Source: Pseudocercospora fijiensis CIRAD86
Lineage: Eukaryota; Ascomycota; Dothideomycetes; Mycosphaerellales; Mycosphaerellaceae
Assembly (NCBI RefSeq): GCF_000340215.1
Contig: NW_006921535.1
Span: forward strand, 2,755,122 to 2,819,121
Reading direction: 5' to 3'
DNA length: 64,000 bases
The notes under the pieces are model-generated. The model did not search any database, had not been told where the DNA came from, and worked only from the letters and a program-made list of their open reading frames with translations. Below, in pieces: positions 35,501 to 46,460 of the stretch (position 1 is the first letter of the stretch; each line of letters starts with the position of its first letter). The translations under genes were made by a program, and so were the position numbers.

Positions 35501-37200
35501 AATTGTAGTTTTAAGCGGTCGACTCGACGTATAATAGCTAATATGCCGATAGCCTATATAAAGGGCTTTATAGCTTCCTACTACATTACTAAACAGCCTA
35601 ATAAGCCTAAGGACACTATTCCTATTCCGAAGAGCTACAAGGAGGCGACTTAGTCGCTATACTAGCTATAATAGAAGGAGGCCTATAAGGCTAAATACAA
35701 GTTACTAATCGATAACTATATATAGGTCTATATATCTCAGTTAGAGGTGCTAGAAGGTCGCAAGGTTGTCCGTAGCCGATAGGTGTTTACTATTAAGCGT
35801 AACGCTAATAGCAAGGTAAGCCGGTTTAAGGCTCGATAGGTCGTCCGTAGTTTTATATAGGTTAAAGGACAGGACTATAATAAGACCTATACGGCTGTAG
35901 CTAAGCCGTCTACGCTGCGAGCGCTATTTGCACTAATCGCTTATTACGACCTAGAGGCTAAGCAGTACGATATTCTAACGGCCTTCCTTAATGCGCTTAT
36001 TAGTAATAAGCATAAGATCTACGTCGAATAGCCGTACAGTTTTAAGGACCGTAGTAGAAAGAGCATAGTTTGCCTATTACTAAAGGCACTATATAGTCTA
36101 AAGCAGTTACTAATGCTATAGTACGAAGAGCTTCGGAAGTACTTAAAGAGCCTAGACTTCATTCTAATAATATCCGACGTCTGTATGTTTAAGCACGTTG
36201 TTAGCGGCTCTATTATTGTTATCTACGTAGATAATATAATTATTATCGCCTATACTCTATTAGTACTAGAGGTAGTAGCTTAGTTGCTAAAGGACCGTTT
36301 TAATATACGAGAGCTAGGCGACCTTTACTACTATCTCGGTATGCGTATTATCCGCGACCGTAACAAGCGTACTATCTACGTCGTTTAGGACGCCTACTTA
36401 AATAGGCTCTACGAGAAGTATAGTATGCGTAGCCGTATCGGTCTAGCTACTCTAATAGCGCCTCGTTACGTTAAGACATCTATTTAACGCGTACCTAAAG
36501 GCTATATAGCTAGTGCCGCCTTTAAGACTTAATATTAGGAGGGTATTAGTAAAGCCCTCTAGCTAGCAATAATTACTCGGCCGGATGCTTACTATACTAC
36601 CGGCCTATTATTACGATTTATTTCTAACCCGACCGAGGAGCATTATACCGCGCTTCTTTAGCTAATTAAGTACCTAGTTAGCACCCTTAGCCGTAGCATA
36701 CGCTTCTAAGGCAACCTAAACGAAGACGACCTTAAGTTCGCTAGATACTATAATGCCTTATAGGCCGATAACCTAGTTATACGCTGTTTAATAGGTAGCT
36801 TCTACTTTACTATTATAGGCGGACCTCTATTATATAAGTCCGGCCGCTAGACGCTCGTTATACTGTCGTTAATAGAAGCTAAGTATGTCTAACTTACTAT
36901 AGGGGCTAAGGAAGTAGTTGCCTTAGCTCGTTCTTTAGAGGAAATCGGCTATAAGGGCTATATTCTTCTAGTTACGCTATACGAGGACAATTAGTCTACT
37001 ATTGCTATTACTAAGTCGACTAGCATTAATAGCCGTACGAAGCATATAGATACTCGAGTCTACTATATCCGAGAGAAGATTGCTAATAGTTCTATTATTG
37101 TCTAATAGGTTAGTATATACGATTAGATAGCCGATAGCTTTACTAAGCCGCTTAACAAGATTAAGTACGGCCGCTTTATTAAATAACTAAACCTAGTAGA
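32600..37200 (+). pseudogene. Copia gag-pol polyprotein, degenerate
   Basis: Plus-strand coding sequence with stops at Gln/Trp codons. Gag starts near 32640 (NIPKLKNKENYLV); a zinc-knuckle remnant lies at 33430-33490 (YAYC-GLHPSNCYY); protease near 33741-33800 (NWVVDLGTSIYIVN, where D-S-G would be expected); GAG-pre-integrase and integrase at 34190-34860 with DRGGKYGGN; the RVT_2 reverse transcriptase at 35640-36460, its catalytic box reading YVDN at 36224-36235 instead of YVDD; and RNase H at 36800-37150 (EAKYV, YEDN-STIAITKS, RTKHIDTR). The only sizeable open piece, 33644-33874, is the protease fragment and not a separate gene. The frame is largely free of indels. Confidence 0.88.
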
Positions 37201-37409
37201 TTGTAAGGCCGCTATTAAGAGCGCTGCAAAGCTAGCTACTAAGTACTAAGAAGGGCCTTATTTAGATAACCTAAGAAGGGCCTTATTTAGATACCCTAAG
37301 AGTAGTCTAGTTTGTCTACCTATTTGTTCTGCTTACCTAATACCTCTTGTTTGCTTTACTAACTGAATGGCTATTGTGTTTGCTTCATTCTATGGCGATA
37401 TGCACGTGC

Positions 37410-37419
37410 TGAGGGGGTG
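37410..37419 (+). other. Polypurine tract of the Copia element
   Basis: TGAGGGGGTG lies immediately before the right LTR, the expected position for plus-strand priming. The nested element has the near-identical GAGGGGGTA beside its own 3' LTR. Confidence 0.75.
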
Positions 37420-37546
37420 ACTTAGAGTGTATGTCTAGGTGTTAGGGTCCATCACGTGCCTGATGCCTGAGGCTGCAACTGCTGCACTCTATCTTCGGAC
37501 TTCTACATAGATTAGTCCTTCTTCCAATACATCAGTTACATCAAGT
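37420..37546 (+). repeat. 3' LTR of the Copia element (127 bp)
   Basis: Starts ACTTAGAGTGTATGTCTAGG and ends TTACATCAAGT, followed by the target duplication GCATC. Three of the four LTR differences are mutated here, one in the 5' LTR, all of the RIP type. Confidence 0.93.
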
Positions 37547-37624
37547 GCATCTGCAGTATCGTGGGACAATCAGGACGAAGGCGGACATCCGTCGCAAGAC
37601 GAGAAAGAACTTATAAGTAGGAGG

Positions 37625-39711
37625 ATGCTCGTTGCTGAAAGGCAAATTCCCTTCCCTTGTCCCCTGCACGGCAAAAGAAAGACGATCAATATGGGCTACA
37701 CTTGTGCTCAGGCCTCCTTGGTCGCCTTTTTCAAGTTCATCAACACCTTCATATCATGGCACAAGCTGCCGCCTCTCATTGGAGCCCTGAATCTCCTGGC
37801 TCTTCGAGATGAGCTGCGCGAGAAGAACTTGGTCGACACATATCCCTCGGAGCAGTTCCAGGGTCCTGCACAGAGCGATGTGTTGACCGACACCAAATTT
37901 ATCTGTGCCCGCAACTCCGATGGGCTTTACAATGATCTGGACAAGCCCAAGATGGGCTGCAGAGGAATGCGATTCGGTCGCAACGTCCCGCGAAAGTTCA
38001 CTGAAAAGCCAAGCGATTTCGACCTGATGCACCCAGATCCACGACTCATCAGTCAGAAGCTGCTCCAGAGGACAGAGTTCCAAGGCGCCTACATTGTCAA
38101 TCTCCTCGCCGCTGCCTGGATTCAGTTTCAGGTGCACGACTGGGCACAGCATACGAATAGCAAAACCAAATTCCACGAGATCAAGCTCAAGTCGGATGAC
38201 CCATGGCCGGACCACCCAATGAAAGTCGCCAAGACGGTACAGGATGAGGTACTGGATGATCAGGATCGCAAGTATCCCGCTTACGCCAATGAGAACACTC
38301 ACTGGTAAGTTAAACATCAACAGAATATGTAATGGCACAGAACCGCAGCTGATCCTTGATTCAGGTGGGACGCTTCGCAAATCTACGGGTCCACTGAAGC
38401 AGAGACACGGCTTCTTCGCAGCAAACATGACGATGGCACCATGGACGTTGATCGATTCCAAGGCGAACAATTCTTGCCACGAGGCGTTGATAACATTCCC
38501 TTGACAGGCTTTAACCATAATTGGTGGCTCGGTCTGGAGCTACTACACACTCTCTTCGCCTTGGAACACAATGCGATCTGTAGCATGCTCAAGACCAAGA
38601 ATCCGAGCTGGACTGGAGATGAACTTTTTGATGTAGCTCGACTGATCAATTGTGCCCTGATGGCGAAAATCCACACCATTGAATGGACTCCAGCAATTTT
38701 GCCACATCCGACCTTGGGCATTGGCATGAATGCCAACTGGAGTGGTCTTCTTGGGCCAAAATGGGAAGAGCACATTGCGACTGCGACATATCCGATGATT
38801 TCAGCTAATGAAATTGCAGGCAACAACTCCTCTCCTTCTTCGGTCAGAGCGAAGCTTTCACCGGCATTCCAGAATCTGGCACAGACCAAGGCAAAGCACC
38901 GTACTGCCTGACCGAAGAATTCGTATCAGTCTACCGCCTCCACTCTCTCCTTCCCGACGACGTTGCATTCTTCAATCTCAAGACCGGCACCCACACCCAA
39001 ACCGTCCCGATCGAACAGGTCTCCTTCGAACACGCCCGCTCCCAATTCGATCCTCAAGACAAGTCCAAGCAGCTTGGCTTCACCGACGCCTTCTACTCTT
39101 TCGGAATCAATTATCCAGGCGCCATTCGCATCAACAACATGCCCAAATTCCTTCGCGACCTCAAGAAGCCCGACGGAGAACACCTCGACATGGGAGCCGT
39201 CGATGTCCTTCGAGACCGTGAGCGAGGCGTGCCCCGGTACTGCCAGTTCCGCCGTCTCTTCCACATGTCAGCACCCAAGAATTTCGAAGCTTTGACGGGA
39301 GGTGACAAGAAGCTCGCAGTCGAACTCTCACAAATCTACGAAGGCGACGTCGAAAAGGTCGATCTCCTCATCGGTTGTCTCTGCGAGCCTTTGCCCCAAG
39401 GATTTGGCTTCTCCGAGACTCAATTCCGAGTGTTCATCTTGATGGCAAGTCGGAGATTGAAGAGCGATCGTTTCATCGCAAGCGATTTCAAACAAGAGAT
39501 GTATACTCGCGAGGGCATTGAATGGGTCCAGAGCAATACCATGAGAGACGTCCTCATCAGGCACTTTCCGGATCTGCGAGGTCCCTTGCGAGATGTCAAG
39601 AATGCTTTCGCGCCTTGGGGCAAGGTTGGCAAGAGTGGTGAGCATTTTGGCAAGGAGGTCTCTACGAGAGATGAGCTGGAGAAGGCTGGATTGCTGAGCT
39701 TACTCAAGTGA
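37625..39711 (+). CDS. Alpha-dioxygenase-like heme peroxidase (fatty-acid oxygenase); one frame break
   Basis: Resembles the alpha-DOX branch of the animal-heme-peroxidase superfamily, which adds oxygen to the alpha carbon of fatty acids. Exon 1 is 37625-38304, then a 60-nt GT-AG intron (38305-38364), then exon 2. Landmarks: WHKLPPLIGALNLLALRDELR near residue 45; distal His in QVHDWAQH (His 171); WWDASQIYGS across the splice; LEHNAIC; KIHTIEWTPAIL; catalytic Tyr and proximal heme His in EEFVSVYRLHSLLPD; VPRYCQFRR. Length would be about 675 aa against about 640 in plant alpha-DOX. After EIA near 38820 the frame must shift to reach the conserved rest (QQLLSFFGQSEAFTGIP...). A CTAAT branch-like site and CAG at 38819 suggest an intron, but I find no GT donor of the right phase, so a 1-nt loss is equally possible. 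The ATG at 37691 is an alternative start. The Copia element sits 78 bp upstream. Confidence 0.85.
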
Positions 39712-40537
39712 GCCATTGCGTGGTCATATATGCGTGGCTCGATTTGCATCCCCCATTCATCTACCGTACTGATGTATTCGAAGGCTTGCTAGGCGGGGGC
39801 ACTCTGCTCATCATTCTGCTCGAATCATCTCTTCAGCCTTTCCATACACCACGTTCCGAATGTCGCGGCCTGTTCCCAGCCTCACCCCGCACAACATCAT
39901 CCAGTCTCGAAACCTGCTCCTGCCTGGTGAGGCTTACTATGCTCCACCCAGGTGAAGTCGGCAAAAGCATTGTAATCTGCATGCCTGCAGTCCGTACGAC
40001 CAATAGGATCAATATCAATTACAAAATTCTGTGCATGGCCGAATAGAGATGGTCCAGGGAGTCGCTCGTCGCCGAACATGTAGAGTGAGCTCAGCCTCCT
40101 GCTCCTCATGCCAAGACCTCGTAAATCCACCTCGGACAATACGCATGCTGCACCTTGAACCGAAAATCAGCGCGTGTGATCTCGTGAGGTGTGATAGATG
40201 CTCACCTTCCACGTCATGCACAAAGAAATCCTGGCTTTAGGAAGAAGTCATTGCGACGAGTTTGGACGACCAAATCGCGCATCCAAGCGCTGCATTGAAG
40301 AGCATCTACCTCTGGTATCATGCGCTATGAAACATTCATGTAAACGATGAACATGGGCCTAACTCTGCAGGCCGCCAACAATAATCATCAAAACAAACAA
40401 CAGCAGTTTCCCCGCTTTCCGAGTGTCTGGTATCCAGACCTTCATGCTCTTATGCACAATACCGCGATGGGAGACAAATACGCGACACCAAGAGGATCCA
40501 AGTCATGACTAGGTTTCAAGAGATAAGAGGCCGACCT
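39712..40537. other. Convergent intergenic stretch, no gene seen
   Basis: Lies between two genes that end towards each other (39711 plus, 40538 minus). Only short unrelated frames. It should hold both terminators. Confidence 0.5.
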
Positions 40538-43500
40538 CTATCTCGAAGTCGAGCAATCGGGACAGTAGCCGAACAATCTATCCCCACCCGGCATCTGGTA
40601 CGGCAAGGGGATCTGTTCGGTGGCGTCCTCGATGTTGATCTCATTGCATGGCAGCTTCAACATGTTCATGCGTTCGGCCCATTGACGTCGCGAGCGAGGA
40701 GCCAGAGGTTGGAGCGGAGAGCCGTCATTGTCCTCGGACCCATTGATCATGCGGGGGCCAACACCTGCAGTCGCTTTGCCTTTGCCCTTGTGGAAATGGA
40801 GCTTGGCATTGCTGCTGTTTGGGTCGCGTTCAGCATTCGGTCCATGACCGATGAACTTGATTTCCTTTCCATCGCCGCCAGACCAGCCGTAGACGTTGCG
40901 ATGATGTCCTGCAGAGCCGATAGTCCAGTGAGCACCAGAGCCAGGTGTGTTGTTGATGGGAGTATGTGGGGACATCGCGGCAGGCACAGCAGCTCTTCCG
41001 AAGTTGACAGGCGTCTCGTGACCGCTGACATCTCTCATGGTCCAATGAACGGCCTGTGTATGAGGATCGATGTGAGGCTTCAATACTTGTCCGGCCTGAG
41101 GACTTCCGTGGAAGACGTCCGAAACCTGTGATGGCATCGGCGCCAGGTGCTGTGCACTCCAGACGCGATGTGAATCGTCAGATGGCTTCGAGAAACTGCC
41201 AAAATGGTTCATCGATGGGACACTCATGCTGGAAGAACGAGCTGCCTTGTACTCGCGAAGCGTGCAGATACTTCTCCTCACTTGCGGCGACAACATCGCC
41301 CAGTCCTCAGCGGAATAGTACTTGTCTATGTCGATTTCGTTCATAACTTGCGTAGCTGGTGTTGCTTCTGTCTCTGGCTCCGCCATGGGTGCTGGAAATT
41401 GAAACACAGGACGAAACTCCTTTGCAGTGGCGCGCAGTGAAGGTACTTGCGTAGTGTCGTTTTCCTTGCCATTTGCCGAGCTTGTAACAGATGCCAGAGC
41501 GTTGCTTACAGCTTCGTACGCCGCATTTTGTGCTTTGCGACGGGCTTCATCCTTCATGGCAGCGCGAACGTGTGGCGGTAGGCATTTCATAGCTGGCACC
41601 GGCGCATTTGCATGGTCTGCGGTGGACGGCTCCGGGGTGATCTGTCTCTGCGGAGTCTCTGGGACATTACTTTGAATGACAGTCGGTGGGTTGTTTGACA
41701 GTCTGTCTAATGGCCCCATAACCTGCTTGACACGAGGCTGTGCATCTGCCATCTGGGCCGATCGCGGCGGCAATACCATCTTCTCGCATACGCTGTGCAT
41801 AGTCTGAGTAAGAGGACTGAATTCGGAAGATCGCGATGTCTTGCGAGACGTGTACCGAGGTTCAGGATTATCCTTCAGGACACTAACCTTGTCCAGCTTT
41901 GCTTTGATCGGTAGCAGAAGGTGGCCATGAGATCCTCTTCGCTGTGCGGTTGTGTTTGCTGGAATTGGTAGGCCAAAGAGCTTTGCTTGCTCTGCCAGCT
42001 GCTCGACAACGGGTGACCCGACCGAAGAGCCGACAGTGAGACGACGCGAGAATGAGCGGTGGTCATCATTTCTTGCCGGCAGTCCCTGTGGCAGAGTTGA
42101 AGCCCGGTATCTCCCAAAATCTGCCTGCAATTCCGTCTGGATGACTGTGTCTGGAGATCCGATTTCGAAAACCGTGGGATCAGACGCAGCAGGACTATTA
42201 GGCCTCGACACCGCTGTGTTGATACGCGGCAGAGCTTTCTGTAAGCGAGGTGACACTCTTTTGGAGCTCTCGACGCCGATCGTAGCAATCGCGCGCTGGG
42301 TGGCGGCTTTGGTCGGGGACATGTAGGAGCTTATCTTCTTTCGCAGTGTAGGCTGCATCGAGAAATCCATGGGAGCAAGCTCAGCGGTCTTTTCCGCATC
42401 GTTGGTGCGCCCGGGAAGAGGTATCTTGTCGGACGTCAATGATTTATTGGGCGACATAGGTTCTGCATCCGTATCTGGACTGGTGATCCAAGCGCCGGGG
42501 ATGGCCTTCCGCTTGGGCGAGCGTTGGCTCAGTGTGCGCGGAGACGATGCCTTACCGTCAGGTGATGGTCGATCAAGTCTGGTCACAGAGTCTTTACGTT
42601 GAAGTGTCTCGTCAGCTCGTCGAGCGAAAGCCTTGGTAGGTTGGGCAAAACGTGGAGATGACCTGGTTGTCGATTGCTTCTCTTGTGGAGAGAAAGTGAG
42701 CAGCTCTGGACTTGTCTCCGGGCTCCTGGACGACGAGATCATGACGATGCTGTCATCGCTGTCATAGGCTATGCCAGCAGACGAATGCAGAACATCTGGA
42801 CCACCACGAACCGCCATTTTAGCGTAGGTCTTTTTCTGATCCCGACCGCAAGAAGGACCGGTTTGTCGCAAGCTGCCCAGCTCCGGGAAGTCGCTAGCTT
42901 TGGGAGGTGATGCCGGCAGATCGAGGATGGACGCGGTTGCGTTGCTCAAGGCTTCCTGTTGCTTGGAATGCTGCTCTTCGAGCCGCGCAGCAGCAGAGTC
43001 CTTGGTTCGAAGAGCAGGTGCTGGAATTTTGGTGCGCAGTACATGTGACGCTGGTTTGTCTGCAGAAGTCCAGCCTCTGGTATCATGCAAGCGCTGCTGC
43101 TCAACCCGGGTTTCTTCTCGAAGCTTGGATAGCTCGTCTTTCAGCGAGTCGACTTCTGCCTCGAGTGCTTCGAAAGTCTCTCCATCGTAGGCAGACTGAT
43201 CGTGTGTCATGCGACGACTGAGGCGGCTAGTGGGTGGACGGTTGTGCTGATGGTTGGTGGCAAAGTGGTCAACATCGAAATCACCGCGGCAGGTGTTGGT
43301 AATATGCCTCAGGGCATCAGCGCTTTGCATGGTTCGTGTCAGCATTGGAAGGTCGTCTCGAGATCAAGGGTTGCCGGCACTCACCCATTCACGAAATGGC
43401 CGCTTTCATCCGTCTGCTGTCGGCTGCCTTCCCCACGTGTCTGAGATGAAGCGCAGGGCTCGTGGTGCTGACAGGACGGTGTTAGCGAGATGTCTTGGCA

Positions 43501-43848
43501 AGCGCAAAGATGTCAACGAACCAATTCCGCGGCGCTGCTCTGATGATATCCTGCTGCTGTGGTAGTATGAAGTGCTGTTGTGGCTTTCGAGGCCGGACCT
43601 GGCATCAGCCTGCTTCCGAAGCCTTGGCTCAAGCTGAATGGCGCGAGGCCTGCCATGCCGTCTACTGATGAAGTATCTGTATGCCGACGAGACTGCTGCG
43701 GCGAAGTCAAAGAGGCTGTATCTGAAGCCACGTCCGGGAAAGATGCTAAGCTGGTGGGGATTGTTGAGGCAGAAGCGGGCGAGGATGGATGGTTGGAGGG
43801 AGGCGATGACGATTCCGACGACACTGGAGAGAGCGCTACCCGGGCCAT
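40538..43848 (-). CDS. Large coiled-coil/disordered protein, 1064 aa, three exons; function unknown
   Basis: The long exon (43322-40538) is open upstream to 43345, but splice sites extend the gene: exon 43848-43522, a 54-nt intron (CGCTAAC branch, CAG end), exon 43467-43385, and a 62-nt intron with a GTGAGT donor and TGCTGAC branch. The phases fit and give 1064 residues starting MARVALSPVSS. Residues 1-110 are Ser/Pro-rich. After the junction comes GADALRHITNTCRGDFDVDHFATNHQH, then a predicted coiled coil (ETFEALEAEVDSLKDELSKLREETRVEQQ). The middle 600 residues are Ser/Pro/Arg-rich with many SP/TP sites. The C-terminus looks folded (QIPLPYQMPGGDRLFGYCPDC, with a CPDC pair). No catalytic motif. 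I do not recognise the family; a cell-cycle or septation scaffold would be only a guess. Confidence 0.8.
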
Positions 43849-44576
43849 TCGAGCCTCGACGCTGCTGTCGCGTTCACCGTCTGCGCCTCCCTCGCGATGC
43901 TGTTGTCGCGCGGCGTCGGCAGGTGGATGTTGTTCGCGACGGTGCGCTGCCGTCGCCGTCGCCGTCGCCGTCAAGGATGTCGCGTTGTCGCAGAAGTTGA
44001 CGAGAATGGTCTGCTGATGTCGACAGCCGGCGTAGTAATAATATCGATAGTGGCACATGGCTACAGTCGCCGCGACATTTGCCTCGGCTTCGGCGGGCGA
44101 TATGTCCAATGTGATATGTTGCAGACGGGGAAGGCGTGGCGTGGCGTGGCGTGGCGGCCGTCGAGGATCGCGGTGCAGCTGCGGGTGGTGGTGGTGGTGG
44201 TGGTGGTGGGGCTGATCTAAGCAGAGCAGAGCAGGTGGCAGCACGCGTCGCCGTTGCAGTTCGAGCGCTGTTTGAAGCAAGAGCAAGAGCAAGCGCGTCC
44301 TCAAGGGAAGCCGCGGGGCTGGTCTTTCACGCGCGCTGCATTTCGCCATCTGACTGGTCTTGTCTGGAACGTCATCGCAGCATCCGACTACAACTGCTGC
44401 AGCATTCTGCCGTGCAAATCCCCCATCTCGCCAACCATGTCCCTCCCTCTCCCCGAGTCACAACATCACCCACCAGCACACTGCCACTTCTTCGCCGCAT
44501 CTACTATGAACTCGTCCGACGCAGAAACGCCAGTAGCGTCACTCATGTCAGTGAACACCCGAAATGATGCCTTCCA
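43849..44576. other. Intergenic stretch with a GGT-type run
   Basis: Upstream region of the 1064-aa gene and downstream region of the Nej1-like gene. It is GC-rich with GCCGTC repeats near 43955 and a GGTGGT run near 44185-44212. An open frame runs through it on the minus strand up to 44349, but it is low-complexity (poly-His, poly-Leu, Thr-Ala runs) and probably not translated. Confidence 0.5.
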
Positions 44577-46460
44577 TCAGAACCTCCTCTTCTTCTTCGC
44601 CGGAGCCTTCGACTCGTCCTCCATCTGCCTTCTCAAGTCATCTCTCTTTCTGTTGGCTCTCTCTGCTGAGCTCTCTCGTGAAGCCTGTTCCGTTCGTTCC
44701 TCTTTGACGCGCGCTCGTGATTGCCTGCCTTCCATCTCCTGTGCCACAGCCGAAGGCGATGGAGCTACTTCGCTCTCAGCTTTGCCTCCTCCAAATGTAC
44801 CCAGCTTGCCTTTCCTGGGAGATGTCGTAGACTGACCGTGCTCATTGTCGCCCTCAAGGACTGGGCATGCCTTTCGCTTGAATTTGCCGCCAAAAGCACC
44901 GAGTTTGGGTCTGACAGTCTTTGCTGGCGCCTCTCGAGCTTCAGTCTCAGGATCCGCGTCTTGTGGCGGAGGCGAGGTCGATTTTTCCTTAGCCCCGAAA
45001 GTCCCCAACTTGCCCTTCCGTTTTTGAGCCGACACTTCTACCGGCTCTGTAGCTGCCGCAGGTGATGTGGGTGGTGTGGCACGATGACTTCTGGATTTAG
45101 ACTTGCCTTTGAGAGCCCCGTGTGAGATACTAGACCGGGTGGGTGCTGCAGGCTCATTGGCGTCATCATCTGTCTCTGCTTCGGGCTCGGGCTCGGGCTC
45201 TGGTGTCTTTGCTTTCTTGCCACAAATCGTGCCAAGCTTCTGCTTTGGAGGTGGCCTCGCTGAAGCAGATACCGCTTGTGATCTATGTGATAGGGTTTGA
45301 CTGGATTGGAGCGCCAACTGAGATGCTGTGTTGATTCCTGATGACCTCCGGCTAGGTGCGTCCAGGTCGTCTTCGTCTTCGTCTTCGTCTTCAGTGGACA
45401 GATCTGCATTGTTCATCGCAGATGTCTCAGTCCCATTTGTCCCTGCCTCGAGCTGAGTCTCATCTTGCGCAAAAGCTCCTTCGCGTTGTCTGGAATGCTT
45501 TGGAGGCGTAGCTTGACGTTGGAAATCACCATCATCGTTATCGTCACCACCGCTGTGCATGCTGGCATCAGGAGGAGCATTGGTACTGGCTTTCGGCATG
45601 CCCTGACGATTTGCTGTGGCGCCGTCCGTCGCTGCACTCGCCTTCGTATGAGCCTTGCCATTAACTTCTGTGCGATCTCCATTCCTATACCATGCGCCTG
45701 AATTGGATCTGTGCTCACTACTCGGCCTTGGCTGTGGCAATTCAGCAAGGATCCTGTCGATATCGTCGACTGAAAGATCTGTGTCGGCACCACTCTTGAC
45801 GCTTTGATCTCTCCACGCTTTCTCGTCAAAGTCAGCAAGACCTCTGATGTGACTGGCGAGCTGCGACCTTTGCGATGTCTTTCGGTGGGTCTTGACGTTG
45901 GAAAGTCCAGGGAAGACCTGCGTGAGATCGTTACCAGTTGTCTCCAACTTATCAGTAATCTTGGCAATGACACGATCTTTGTGACCTAACTCTTCGACGA
46001 GCTGCTGCATTTGCAATCTGAGATGACTAGTATACAGCAAGAATGGCGTCAACAAATATGACTCGATGACAGTGCTGCCAGGCTCGTTCCAGGGATGCAA
46101 CTCTATGCGCCACTTGAAAGTAGGTAAGGACCCAGGTAGTGGTGCCGAAACGTCCAAAGTGATCCAGTCCTGAGCATCTCCAGGTACCAGACTCAATGTG
46201 GTCCGCTTTTGGCCAGTCAAAGCACTTTCAACTTTGCTCAAGAACTGATCATACTGCTCGCTATCCTCACCAGGATCTATGCTACAGCTCTGATCTCTAG
46301 CCTGGCGAACCAACTCGGCCTTTGACATCTGCATGCCCCAGATCCTGTTCAGGTCTGTGAGCTCGATCGCTGCATGCCGGCCGTCCAATCGAGCTTTGAG
46401 CCATAGCGGTGGATAGCTCTTTGGCAGCATCAGCGCCTTCCATGGCCGGTCAACGACCAT
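44577..46460 (-). CDS. NEJ1: Nej1/XLF (Cernunnos) family non-homologous end-joining factor, 627 aa
   Basis: Single exon. XLF/Nej1 bridges Ku and DNA ligase IV-XRCC4/Lif1 during non-homologous end joining in the nucleus. The N-terminal head domain fits (residues 1-130: W7KAL, YPPLWLKARLDGRHAAIELTDLNRIW, DWITLDVSAPLPGSLPTFKWRIEL), followed by a dimerising coiled coil at about 141-178 (LRLQMQQLVEELGHKDRVIAKITDKLE). The remaining 450 residues are disordered and acidic/basic, about twice the usual family length. The protein ends in a basic-Phe tail (APAKKKRRF), matching the X-type Ku-binding motif. Four copies of K-L-G-T/A-x-x-G occur in the tail (residues 408, 484, 519 and 552). It diverges from the cactin gene 308 bp away, so they may share a promoter. 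The family call rests on head, coiled coil and C-terminus and cannot be tested here by structure. Confidence 0.85.
   Translation of the reverse strand: MVVDRPWKALMLPKSYPPLWLKARLDGRHAAIELTDLNRIWGMQMSKAELVRQARDQSCSIDPGEDSEQYDQFLSKVESALTGQKRTTLSLVPGDAQDWITLDVSAPLPGSLPTFKWRIELHPWNEPGSTVIESYLLTPFLLYTSHLRLQMQQLVEELGHKDRVIAKITDKLETTGNDLTQVFPGLSNVKTHRKTSQRSQLASHIRGLADFDEKAWRDQSVKSGADTDLSVDDIDRILAELPQPRPSSEHRSNSGAWYRNGDRTEVNGKAHTKASAATDGATANRQGMPKASTNAPPDASMHSGGDDNDDGDFQRQATPPKHSRQREGAFAQDETQLEAGTNGTETSAMNNADLSTEDEDEDEDDLDAPSRRSSGINTASQLALQSSQTLSHRSQAVSASARPPPKQKLGTICGKKAKTPEPEPEPEAETDDDANEPAAPTRSSISHGALKGKSKSRSHRATPPTSPAAATEPVEVSAQKRKGKLGTFGAKEKSTSPPPQDADPETEAREAPAKTVRPKLGAFGGKFKRKACPVLEGDNEHGQSTTSPRKGKLGTFGGGKAESEVAPSPSAVAQEMEGRQSRARVKEERTEQASRESSAERANRKRDDLRRQMEDESKAPAKKKRRF

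Larger units (their letters stand above)
30919..37546 (+). mobile_element. Copia LTR retrotransposon, complete but RIP-inactivated
   Basis: Bounded by two 127-bp LTRs and flanked by an exact 5-bp duplication GCATC (30914-30918 and 37547-37551). A primer-binding site follows the left LTR and a purine tract precedes the right LTR. Between them lies a degenerate gag-protease-integrase-RT-RNase H frame in Copia order. A second LTR element is inserted in the leader. The coding part is heavily RIP-mutated whereas the LTRs differ at only four positions. Confidence 0.93.

Noticed and set aside
37754..38518. 254-codon frame antisense to the dioxygenase gene
   Set aside because: Crosses the well-supported intron and shows no domain.
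43849..44349. Upstream extension of the 1064-aa protein from an ATG at 44349
   Set aside because: Low-complexity poly-His/poly-Leu translation; the ATG at 43848 begins more protein-like sequence.
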